Below are positions 7,424 to 13,618 of a stretch of DNA of 13,618 nt, in pieces (position 1 is the first letter of the stretch; every line of letters begins with the position of its first letter). The translations under genes and the position numbers were made by a program. The stretch covers positions 1-13,618 of the forward strand of contig CADWAF010004017.1 of assembly GCA_902984215.1 (NCBI GenBank). The letters are read 5' to 3'. Under the pieces are notes generated by a model. That model did no database searches and was not told the DNA's origin. It was given only the letters and a program-made list of their open reading frames with translations. This DNA comes from Willaertia magna. Its lineage: Eukaryota > Heterolobosea > Eutetramitea > Acrasida > Naegleriidae.

Positions 7424-8941
7424 ATGTCTAATCATCGTAATAATCACCACCTCCCGATGAATAATAGAAATCATCAAAATGCATCAAATGAAAGAATTGA
7501 AGATTTTTTAGATAGGCTTGAAAGAGAAGAACAAGAAGAAAGAATTCATTCTCCAAGTGTTAGAAATAATGTAAATATTCCAACTAGAAGAACTTCCCCT
7601 CATCAAGATAGTTTTGTTCAAAGGCAAGAAAGAGAAATTCGATATTATAGACAATTATTGCAGGAGAGACGCAATAGTTATTCACGTCATGTAGAAACAA
7701 CCAGTAGTGAATCAGAAGATTCAGACTCAGAAGAAGAAACCCCTACCACTTTAACAAATACTCATAATCATCACCATCATACCGCTCAACGTAATAGAGA
7801 GCCTATTCACTTCGTTGATTTAAGTAGCAGTGACGAGTCTTCATCAGAAGAGGAAGATGATTCAGATGTTGAGGAAATTACCTTTAGAACAACTACAGCC
7901 TCAACAATTAGTAATAACAATGCGAGTCATAATTCTCCAACTTCCCCAACTTCACCAACAATGTATCCAACAACATCAACTACTACTTATCGTAATAGAT
8001 CTCCACCGCCACCTCGTAGAATTCGTCCTCCAGTTGTTCCTCAACATCATCATTATACATCACATCATCATAATAACAATCGTATTCAAAGACCTGGTTT
8101 CTATAATAACAATCATAATAATAATGTAGAATTTAATAGCCTTAGAACTTATTTTGATTTATTACCTTCAACAACCTCATCAACAACTAGGAATAATAAC
8201 ATTGCTAGGCATAATAATAACAATTCTGCAAATGCTAATAACGCTAGTGCCAATAATGAAAGTCCAACCAATATTCATAACAATACCTACAGTTCAGACG
8301 AAGATGATTTCCAAAGTTTAAGCGCTTTCTTCCCATACTCTGGTATTTTCCAATTCTTAAATAGTGCAGCCTCAGTCAGCAGTAATAATGAACATCGTCC
8401 CCATCACATTCGTTTTGTGCCAGGTACTGGTAGAAGGATTGTTTTACAGTCAACTAGCACTACAACAGGTCCTCGTTCATTCCATCCTTTAGAATTAATT
8501 AATAGAGATTTTGATGAAAGAGATTATGAATTATTATTACAATTAGATGAATATAATGGAGTAAAGACTAATAAAACAGTTGAAATGTCAAATGTTGCTA
8601 AAATCCCATTTGTTAAATTAGAACAAGACTGTAATTGTAGTATATGTTTAGAAGAAATGAAAGAAGGCACCGAACATAAACAAATACCAAATTGTAAACA
8701 TGTTTTCCATCAAGATTGTATAGATACTTGGTTAAAAAGTTATAATCATGTTTGTCCAGTGTGTAGAGCAAATATTAATGAAATTGATTTTAAAGTTGTT
8801 GAAGAACAAGAAAAGAAAAGGAAAAGACTTCAAGAAAGTGGTAATAACAGTCAACAAAGTTTATCTTCTACAGCTCCAAAGTTGAAAAGAAGAAAAGCAG
8901 CAACAACAACTAGTTCATCTTCTCTACAGCATACTCAATAA
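7424..8941 (+). CDS. RING-H2 E3 ubiquitin ligase with a SUMO-interaction-like motif
   Basis: This 505-residue protein has an in-frame TAA immediately before its ATG (7421-7423), so the start is firm. The C-terminal part holds a complete RING-H2 finger with zinc ligands C405, C408, C424, H426, H429, C432, C444 and C447. It also has the usual I407 after the first ligand, W436 and the P445 preceding the last Cys, as expected for E2 binding. The N-terminal 380 residues are mostly disordered and rich in Asn, His, Ser and Thr. Within them, residues 130-153 read FVDLSSSDE followed by acidic serines and VEEIT, like SUMO-interacting motifs with CK2-type sites. Basic KKRKR (about 463-467) and KLKRRK near the C-terminus are nuclear-signal-like. 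Ubiquitin-ligase activity is well supported by the finger. SUMO-targeted specificity is inference. No transmembrane helix is visible. Confidence 0.9.
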   Translation: MSNHRNNHHLPMNNRNHQNASNERIEDFLDRLEREEQEERIHSPSVRNNVNIPTRRTSPHQDSFVQRQEREIRYYRQLLQERRNSYSRHVETTSSESEDSDSEEETPTTLTNTHNHHHHTAQRNREPIHFVDLSSSDESSSEEEDDSDVEEITFRTTTASTISNNNASHNSPTSPTSPTMYPTTSTTTYRNRSPPPPRRIRPPVVPQHHHYTSHHHNNNRIQRPGFYNNNHNNNVEFNSLRTYFDLLPSTTSSTTRNNNIARHNNNNSANANNASANNESPTNIHNNTYSSDEDDFQSLSAFFPYSGIFQFLNSAASVSSNNEHRPHHIRFVPGTGRRIVLQSTSTTTGPRSFHPLELINRDFDERDYELLLQLDEYNGVKTNKTVEMSNVAKIPFVKLEQDCNCSICLEEMKEGTEHKQIPNCKHVFHQDCIDTWLKSYNHVCPVCRANINEIDFKVVEEQEKKRKRLQESGNNSQQSLSSTAPKLKRRKAATTTSSSSLQHTQ

Positions 8942-9040
8942 CAATACTTTCATTATATCCATCTAGAAGTGGATTTCAATTTGTAAATTATTTAATAATA
9001 ACGGTGTTAATAAGTAAATGTACAATATATAATTAAATAA

Positions 9041-9406
9041 TTATTGTTTTTTAATTTGTTCTAAAACTGAACCAAATGATCGCTTTTCCGGTATTATATC
9101 TTCTAAGAAATCAAAAACATCACAGTTCTTTACGGATTCTACTAAATCTTTATATTGTATTGTTTTTCTATTTTCTTTAAGAGTATATTTACATGATTCT
9201 TTTGCTAAATGTTCAATCATCTTTTCTGTAGCTTTAGCGACTAGAAGTACAGCCTCTTGTGAAATTATTCTTACATCAACATCACTCTTCATTATTCTTT
9301 TTACTCTTGCTACTGGTAAATCAACTAATTGACGAACTTCTATTACTTCATTATTGCCAGTGTTTGTTGTTGTAGGATTTGTTTGTTCATTATTATTTGC
9401 AGACAT
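9041..9406 (-). CDS. Histone-fold protein of the DPB3/POLE4/CHRAC1/NF-YC class
   Basis: I place the start at 9406, giving 121 residues. The frame stays open to 9538, but that extension would overlap the start of the divergent gene at 9481, lacks family features, and an A-run sits just before the 9406 ATG. After an Asn/Thr-rich lead of about 25 residues, the histone fold begins LPVARVKRIMKSDVDVRIIS, then EAVLLVAKATEKMIEHLA, KTIQYKDLVESVKN and FDFLEDIIP. This is the pattern of H2A-like HFD partners: POLE4/Dpb3 of DNA polymerase epsilon, CHRAC1 of chromatin remodellers, and NF-YC. The KTIQYKDL and DFLEDIIP ends look closest to CHRAC1/Dpb3, but the members are hard to separate by eye. It probably works in a heterodimer with a Dpb4/POLE3-type partner in replication or chromatin. 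Confidence 0.92.
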   Translation of the reverse strand: MSANNNEQTNPTTTNTGNNEVIEVRQLVDLPVARVKRIMKSDVDVRIISQEAVLLVAKATEKMIEHLAKESCKYTLKENRKTIQYKDLVESVKNCDVFDFLEDIIPEKRSFGSVLEQIKKQ

Positions 9407-9480
9407 TTTTTCAATTTTAAATTTCAGTTTTTCTTTTAAATTGGCGCCAAAAGCTTGGCAAGCCAGTTGACAAGGAAAAA
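9407..9480. promoter_or_regulatory. 74-nt bidirectional promoter with a perfect E2F-type palindrome
   Basis: Only 74 nt separate the start codons of the divergent histone-fold and F-box genes, including both A-run leaders. At 9441-9450 lies the palindrome TTGGCGCCAA. On the minus strand, 9441-9452 reads TTTTGGCGCCAA, an exact match to the E2F consensus TTTSSCGC, pointed at the histone-fold gene. Further TTGGC/GCCA half-sites follow at 9455-9459 and 9462-9465, making a dense array of inverted half-sites. E2F control of replication genes is established in animals and plants; its use here is inferred from the motif and position. Confidence 0.6.
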
Positions 9481-10272
9481 ATGTTAGAAGTAAAGAAACG
9501 AAAGGTGGAGGAATGTCACAAGTTAACTGATTTACCAAGTGAAATAATGCTTTTAATATTAAACTTTTTAGATAATAAAGAAGATGCTTTACACTTAAGT
9601 AAATGTTGTTCAGAACATGTTAAAAAATTTCTTTCCAAAAATCATCCAACTTTACTTTATTTTAAGCTTATTAAAAATATTGACAAATTAATGAACAATT
9701 CAATTGAAATTCAAAAAGGAAGTAAATATAAAAGTGATATAAGTTCTTTAAAGTGTATTGATAATATTATGGAAGATTTAAAAAAGAAAACTATTTCATG
9801 TTGTAATAAAATTAAAGGTTACAAAAAACAACGCAAGATTTTTACAAAGTGGGAGAAATTTATAGCTAATATTGAAAACAAAAATGTAGCAAATCAATTG
9901 TCAACAAAACTATTTGAAAAAGTTCAATACCTTAGTTACAACAGAGAAAAAGAGGGAAATATAAATGGTCCATTTATTTATTATACAAATACTTCTTTAT
10001 CTATAAATGATATAGTTTTAATCCTAAATTCTAATGAACCACCTTTTGATGCAGGAGAGTTTGAAATTTATTGGGAAAAAGGAAAAGAAAATTACACATT
10101 ACTAGAATTAGATAGTATTAAGATTCATGTGACAAAAAAATACCTAGAAAAATTAAAAAAGAAATTATATTTAAATGATATTGATAACATTCTATTTCTA
10201 AACTCATTACTTTGTATATTTCCATTTAAATATGACATGGACTTGGAAGATATAGGTTACGTTATGAAGTAA
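9481..10272 (+). CDS. F-box protein, substrate region unrecognised
   Basis: This 263-residue protein carries an N-terminal F-box at about residues 15-52 (LTDLPSEIMLLILNFL, then hydrophobic and Cys residues as far as KKFL). In SCF complexes the F-box binds SKP1 and the rest of the protein selects the target for ubiquitylation. The remaining 210 residues are Lys/Asn-rich and largely helical. They show no WD40, LRR or Kelch repeats, so the substrate region is unknown. Residues around 150-190 (GPFIYYTNTSLSINDIVLIL) look like a compact alpha/beta patch. It shares a very short bidirectional promoter with the histone-fold gene and could be co-regulated with it. Only 60 nt separate its stop from the next start. 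An AATAAA at about 10313 may serve its 3' end. Confidence 0.85.
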   Translation: MLEVKKRKVEECHKLTDLPSEIMLLILNFLDNKEDALHLSKCCSEHVKKFLSKNHPTLLYFKLIKNIDKLMNNSIEIQKGSKYKSDISSLKCIDNIMEDLKKKTISCCNKIKGYKKQRKIFTKWEKFIANIENKNVANQLSTKLFEKVQYLSYNREKEGNINGPFIYYTNTSLSINDIVLILNSNEPPFDAGEFEIYWEKGKENYTLLELDSIKIHVTKKYLEKLKKKLYLNDIDNILFLNSLLCIFPFKYDMDLEDIGYVMK

Positions 10273-10332
10273 TTACTGTTGTAATCACATTGACACAGTG
10301 TCTATATTTGTAAATAAAAAAATTGAAAAAAA

Positions 10333-10962
10333 ATGAAAATCATCATTTCTTTATTTTTCCTTCTCTATTTAATTTTTTCTGTTCTTTCAGTAAATTTTAG
10401 TCACTCATTAAATAAAGGAATGGAGAGCGATGATGATAGAATAATTGTTGGAATAAATAATTCAACAGGTCAACCTACTTTACAATTTCACAATAAAATT
10501 TATCGTTGTTCAGTTGGAAAATCTGGAATTGGATATAAAGAAAAAGAAGGAGATGGAATTACACCAATTGGTAACTTACCCATACGTTTAGGATTTTATA
10601 GATTTGATAAATTACAATCAAAAAGTTTACAAACCTTAATTCCAATGATTGCAATTCAGAAAGATTTTGGTTGGTGTGATGACAGTCAAGATATTTTACA
10701 TTACAATCGTTTAATTAAAATACCATTTAAAAATTCATATGAAAATTTATGGAGAGAAGATAATTTATATGATATATTATTGGTTCTAGGTTATAATGAT
10801 AATCCAGTTGTTTTAGGGAAAGGAAGTGCAATTTTTATGCATGTTGCTAGAGAGGGTTATATACCAACTGCTGGGTGTATTGCTTTAAAAAGGGAAGATT
10901 TAGTGGAAATCTTAGAGAAATTAACAGTTAATACAGTGATAACGGTTCGTCCTTATTTATAA
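10333..10962 (+). CDS. Secreted YkuD-fold L,D-transpeptidase-like protein, probably acquired from bacteria
   Basis: The 209-residue protein begins with a clear signal peptide (MKIIIS, then a hydrophobic stretch to about residue 19). The remainder matches the bacterial YkuD/L,D-transpeptidase-like family of the COG3786 type. Hallmarks are GDGITPIG at 73-80, W114-C115-D116-D117, YNRL at 124-127, the SYENLWRED block ending at D143, and the active-site stretch H170-VAREGYIPTAG-C182-IAL. H170 and C182 are the expected catalytic pair. Canonical members cross-link peptidoglycan or exchange D-amino acids through a Cys thioester. Base composition, A-run leader and flanking genes look native, so this is not an assembly chimera by appearance. 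In an organism without a wall it could act on bacterial peptidoglycan in phagosomes or outside the cell. That role is inference. A candidate poly(A) signal AATAAA is at 10970-10975. Confidence 0.9.
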   Translation: MKIIISLFFLLYLIFSVLSVNFSHSLNKGMESDDDRIIVGINNSTGQPTLQFHNKIYRCSVGKSGIGYKEKEGDGITPIGNLPIRLGFYRFDKLQSKSLQTLIPMIAIQKDFGWCDDSQDILHYNRLIKIPFKNSYENLWREDNLYDILLVLGYNDNPVVLGKGSAIFMHVAREGYIPTAGCIALKREDLVEILEKLTVNTVITVRPYL

Positions 10963-11028
10963 CATATCCAATAAAACAACTACATTAAATGCATGACCCA
11001 AAATTATTTACGTTTTTTCATTAACGAA

Positions 11029-11109
11029 GGGAACATGGTCTAGTGGTATGATTCTCGCTTTGGGTGCGAGAGGCCCTGGGTATATAAATAAGGAAATGTG
11101 AGTGTTCCC
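11029..11109 (+). pseudogene. tRNA-Pro(TGG) relic with destroyed T arm
   Basis: The acceptor stem is perfect (GGGAACA 11029-11035 with TGTTCCC 11103-11109). The D arm (GGTC/GATT) and the anticodon arm are intact: CTCGC 11054-11058, loop TTTGGGT with TGG at 11061-11063, GCGAG 11066-11070. The variable loop and the 5' T-stem strand CTGGG (11076-11080) follow normally. Where TTCAAATCCCAG would be expected there are instead 22 AT-rich bases (11081-11102) with no partner for CTGGG and no TTCRA loop. The internal pol III B box is therefore gone. Only TTT follows the 3' end. I call it a pseudogene. Confidence 0.75.
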
Positions 11110-11211
11110 TTTATCGTAAGATAAGCAATTTTAGCAAAAACAAGGCGTTTTTCCACAATCTGGTTAGAATGAAGAATGGTGTTTAGGGGCGGAATTTTTG
11201 ACAAATCAGGA

Positions 11212-11284
11212 TCCTCCATAGCTCAGTCGGTAGAGCGTCAGGCTGTTAACCTGCAGGTCAGTGGTTCGAGCCCACTTGGAGGAG
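11212..11284 (+). tRNA. tRNA-Asn (GTT)
   Basis: All four arms fold: acceptor TCCTCCA 11212-11218 with TGGAGGA 11277-11283 and discriminator G11284; D stem GCTC/GAGC; anticodon GTT at 11245-11247 in loop CTGTTAA; T stem AGTGG/CCACT with loop TTCGAGC, which also serves as a good B box. CCA is not encoded, as expected for a nuclear gene. The anticodon stem has one mismatch at its outer pair (T11238 against C11254). There is no intron. A T-run follows at 11292. Confidence 0.93.
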
Positions 11285-11291
11285 ATGTACC

Positions 11292-11295
11292 TTTT
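11292..11295 (+). terminator. RNA polymerase III terminator of tRNA-Asn
   Basis: A TTTT run on the coding strand lies 7 nt after the discriminator base, the usual place for pol III termination. Confidence 0.7.
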
Positions 11296-11463
11296 AGACT
11301 AAAATTAACAGTACCTTTTGTTGTTTAAATAAAAGTATTTTTTAGTTTTTTTTAATTTATAGATTGCGAGCATTATATTTATACTGTGTTTTAATTAGTT
11401 GATCATTTTGTAACCAAATAGTGACTATTCTGTAGTAAAACTCTTTCAAAAAACAAATAAAAA

Positions 11464-12402
11464 ATGAACAACTTTTTTGACATTACTTTTATTGTAAACA
11501 ATGATGACGGCATTGAAGAAAATTCGGAAAACTACAATAACAGTTCACTTCAATTAATTCAATTATTAAAACAAAATTTAATGAAGAAATCACTAGGTAT
11601 CCCATTTAGTGGAAAATTTGAATTTGTTAAAACTTTTGGAAAAGAAATTGACAACACTGTAAAAATAACCAATTTAAGAAATCCATATGATTTAAAAATT
11701 GATAATAAATTACAATTAGTGTTTGTTGCTGATTTCTCTAATTCTAGAATTGTAGTTTTTAATTTAAATGGAAATTATTTATATCATTTTAATACTCCAG
11801 GTAAACCAGCATCGTTATTTGTAGACCAATTAGAAGATAAATTATTTCTTATTTGTGACTATTCATTACATTGTTGTAATAAAAAAGGTGAAAATTTTAG
11901 AAAAATTTATGGAGAAGGACGTTTATTTGCTGTTACAATGGATACAATAACTAATTATATTTATACTACTGAAATATTAGAAAATAAAGTTGTTGTAATA
12001 GATATAAATGGCAATTTAAAGTTTGAATTTAATGGAAGTGGTTTAGAAAATGGTAATTTTAGTAAACCGTATGGATTGGTATTTAATTCTAAAAGAGAAT
12101 TATTAGTTAGTGACTCGTATAATAATAAAATTCAGGTGTTTGATTGTAATGGTCAATTTATTAAATATATTAATGGACCATTTAATATAAATTGGGGAAT
12201 TACAGTTGATAAAACAAATGATAATATTTTAATTGCTGATTTTATTAATCATGAAACTCACGTTTTAGATAAAAATGGAATATTAATTAAATCAATTAAA
12301 CAAAATGAATTAAAATATCCAATTGGAATCGATTATTGTAGTTTTAATGGCTATGTTTACGTTTGTGGTGAAAGTAGTAATAATGTTGTAATTTTTAAAT
12401 AA
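11464..12402 (+). CDS. Six-bladed NHL-repeat beta-propeller protein, copy 1
   Basis: The ATG of this 312-residue protein follows an in-frame TAA at 11458-11460, so nothing is missing upstream. After about 35 variable residues and a helical LQLIQLLKQNLMKKS segment, residues from about 60 to the end form six NHL-type blades. Recognisable strands are NPYDLKID...FVADFSNSRIVVFN, LFVDQLEDKLFLICD, AVTMDTITNYIYTTE, KPYGLVFNSKRELLVSDSYNNKIQVFD, WGITVDKTNDNILIADF, and YPIGIDYCSFNGYVYVCG ending NNVVIFK. NHL propellers bind protein, RNA or other ligands. Animal members usually follow a RING or TRIM region, absent here. No signal peptide or membrane segment is evident, so it is probably cytosolic. The ligand is unknown. 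Confidence 0.9.
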   Translation: MNNFFDITFIVNNDDGIEENSENYNNSSLQLIQLLKQNLMKKSLGIPFSGKFEFVKTFGKEIDNTVKITNLRNPYDLKIDNKLQLVFVADFSNSRIVVFNLNGNYLYHFNTPGKPASLFVDQLEDKLFLICDYSLHCCNKKGENFRKIYGEGRLFAVTMDTITNYIYTTEILENKVVVIDINGNLKFEFNGSGLENGNFSKPYGLVFNSKRELLVSDSYNNKIQVFDCNGQFIKYINGPFNINWGITVDKTNDNILIADFINHETHVLDKNGILIKSIKQNELKYPIGIDYCSFNGYVYVCGESSNNVVIFK

Positions 12403-12551
12403 AATTTTTACTTAAATTCTGAAACCGTTTATTTAAATATATTTTATGTTTTTGTTAAATAATTTATTTATTAATTAAAATAATTTTTACATAACAAAAC
12501 ACTGTTTATAAAGATTTCTTTCATTGTATTTGTAAAGCGCTTTCAAAAAAA

Positions 12552-13469
12552 ATGTATCTTTGTGACATTATTGTAAAAACTGTCTATAGTAATAATGTCT
12601 TTGAAGAAAACAATTCACTTCAGTTAATAGAATTATTAAAATTTAAATTGATGAAGAAATCATCGGGTATTCCGTTTAGCGGAAATTTTGAGTTTGTCAA
12701 AGCTTTTGGAAAAGAATTACAACCGATTGGTAACAACGAAAATCTGATAGGTTTAAGAAATCCATATGATTTAAAAATTGATAATAAATTACAATTAATA
12801 TTTGTTGTAGATTGTAAAAATTCTAGAATTGTAGTATTTAATTTACATGGAAATTATTTATATCATTTCCAAACACCGCAAAGGCCAGTATCTTTATTTG
12901 TAGATCAATTGGAAGATAGATTATTTGTTACTTGTGGTTTTGTAATTTATACTTGTGATAAAAAAGGGAAAAATTTTAAAAGAATTTATAAAGGTGGACG
13001 TTTATTTGCAATAACTATGGATACAGTAACAAATTATATTTACACTACTGAAGTACAAACAAGTAAAGTTGTTGTAATAGATATAAATGGTAATTTTAAA
13101 TTTGAATTTAAAGGAAATGGTGAATTTAAAACACCTTATGGATTGGCAATTAATTCGAAAAGAGAAGTATTGGTTAGCGATACTCGCAATAATAGAATAC
13201 AAGTTTTTAATTGTAATGGTCAATTTATAAAAAATATTAACGGACCTTTGGACAAAAACTGGGGAATCACTGTTGATAAAACAAATGATAATATTTTAAC
13301 TGTTGATATTGTTGGTCAAGATATTCACATTTTAAATGAAGATGGAATTTTAATTAAATCAATTAAACAAAAGGAATTACAAAATCCCATGGGGATAGAT
13401 TATTGCAGTGTAAATGGTTATGTTTATGTTTGTGGCGCTGGCAGCGATAATGTTGTAATTTTTAAATAA
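12552..13469 (+). CDS. Six-bladed NHL-repeat beta-propeller protein, copy 2
   Basis: This 305-residue tandem paralogue lies 149 nt downstream of copy 1. It keeps the whole six-blade propeller, with about 70% identity by eye. Conserved stretches include IPFSG.FEFVK.FGKE, NSRIVVFNL.GNYLYHF, SLFVDQLED, KVVVIDINGN and GILIKSIKQ. Its N-terminus (MYLCDIIVKTV) differs from copy 1. The loop after FGKE is longer (LQPIGNNENLIG) and the loop before KTPYGL is shorter than in copy 1. The frame is intact, so both copies are probably functional. Substitutions concentrate in the loops of the second and fifth blades, which could alter ligand choice; this is inference. Nothing further is recognisable in the 149 nt to the window end. 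Confidence 0.9.
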   Translation: MYLCDIIVKTVYSNNVFEENNSLQLIELLKFKLMKKSSGIPFSGNFEFVKAFGKELQPIGNNENLIGLRNPYDLKIDNKLQLIFVVDCKNSRIVVFNLHGNYLYHFQTPQRPVSLFVDQLEDRLFVTCGFVIYTCDKKGKNFKRIYKGGRLFAITMDTVTNYIYTTEVQTSKVVVIDINGNFKFEFKGNGEFKTPYGLAINSKREVLVSDTRNNRIQVFNCNGQFIKNINGPLDKNWGITVDKTNDNILTVDIVGQDIHILNEDGILIKSIKQKELQNPMGIDYCSVNGYVYVCGAGSDNVVIFK

Positions 13470-13618
13470 CTCTTTTATTTCACAAGCTTTAAATTAAACA
13501 AAATTGATGGTAGCCAAAAGAGATACTGAAACTAAATTAAGATTTTTTATTCAATGTTAAATTTCTTTGTAGGTATATACAACAATGTAGTATTTTGAAC
13601 ACTATTTCCAATCATTTT

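Larger units (their letters stand above)
10963..11463. other. Intergenic region with a tRNA relic and a tRNA gene
   Basis: This 501-nt stretch separates the L,D-transpeptidase-like gene from the first NHL gene. It holds the damaged tRNA-Pro at 11029-11109 and the intact tRNA-Asn at 11212-11284, both on the plus strand about 100 nt apart. The remaining DNA is AT-rich apart from a GGGGCGG word near 11186-11192. I see no further gene. The last 20 nt carry the leader shared with the second NHL copy. Confidence 0.6.
11443..13469 (+). repeat. Tandem duplication of an NHL-propeller gene, leader included
   Basis: The two genes at 11464 and 12552 are head-to-tail paralogues alignable over nearly their whole length. 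The 11-nt leader CTTTCAAAAAA is found before both (11443-11453 and 12540-12550), so the copied unit included the promoter-proximal leader. Coding identity is high, with runs such as LRNPYDLKIDNKLQL and WGITVDKTNDNIL unchanged. The N-termini and one loop after FGKE have diverged. Confidence 0.85.

Noticed and set aside
7830..8129. 99-residue Ile/His-rich frame within the RING gene
   Set aside because: A frame-shifted reading of the Asn/His/Thr-rich repeat region of the real gene.
9407..9538. N-terminal extension of the histone-fold protein to the ATG at 9538
   Set aside because: It would overlap the F-box coding start, run through the shared promoter and add non-family sequence. The ATG at 9406 has the usual A-run context.
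11081..11090. TATATAAATA as a TATA box
   Set aside because: It lies inside the tRNA relic and about 370 nt before the next protein gene, with the tRNA-Asn between. AT-rich words like this are expected by chance.
11081..11102. A non-canonical intron in the T arm of the tRNA-Pro
   Set aside because: No removal of about 10 nt leaves a TTCRA loop or a strand pairing with CTGGG, so splicing cannot restore the arm.

Overview
The window looks like nuclear DNA of a free-living protist. It is AT-rich and gene-dense, with about eleven protein genes in 13.6 kb. It carries a canonical spliceosomal intron, a eukaryotic SEC61 gamma and V-ATPase subunit D, F-box, RING-H2 and BTB proteins, Asn/Ser-rich low-complexity proteins, and A-runs directly before most start codons. 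The intron is short, intergenic DNA is much less AT-extreme than in Dictyostelium, and an NHL-propeller family and an apparently bacterial gene are present. My best guess is a heterolobosean amoeba such as Naegleria. This is inference, not proof.

Layout, left to right. A BTB/T1-domain protein (29-1129) is followed by a two-exon gene (1497-3921, intron 2098-2152) for a long charged coiled-coil protein with a tropomodulin-like leucine-rich C-terminus. SEC61 gamma lies convergent on the minus strand (4096-4305). It diverges from a 468-residue disordered protein (4695-6101) that carries CDK-type sites and KEN boxes and ends 24 nt from the convergent V-ATPase subunit D gene (6126-6905, minus). After a 518-nt divergent spacer comes a RING-H2 protein with a SUMO-interaction-like motif (7424-8941). 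A histone-fold protein of the DPB3/POLE4/CHRAC1/NF-YC kind (9041-9406, minus) shares a 74-nt bidirectional promoter with an F-box protein (9481-10272). That promoter holds a perfect E2F-type palindrome.

Next is a secreted YkuD/L,D-transpeptidase-fold protein (10333-10962) that reads as bacterial in origin. A proline tRNA relic with a destroyed T arm and an intact tRNA-Asn(GTT) follow. The window closes with two tandemly duplicated six-bladed NHL propeller genes (11464-12402 and 12552-13469).

The genes do not form one pathway. Three themes stand out. Ubiquitin-type adaptors and ligases (BTB, RING-H2, F-box) are frequent. Two genes with DNA-replication or cell-cycle character have E2F-like sites just upstream. 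The L,D-transpeptidase-like gene may act on bacterial cell walls, which would suit a bacterivorous amoeba. I found no CRISPR array, transposase or viral gene.
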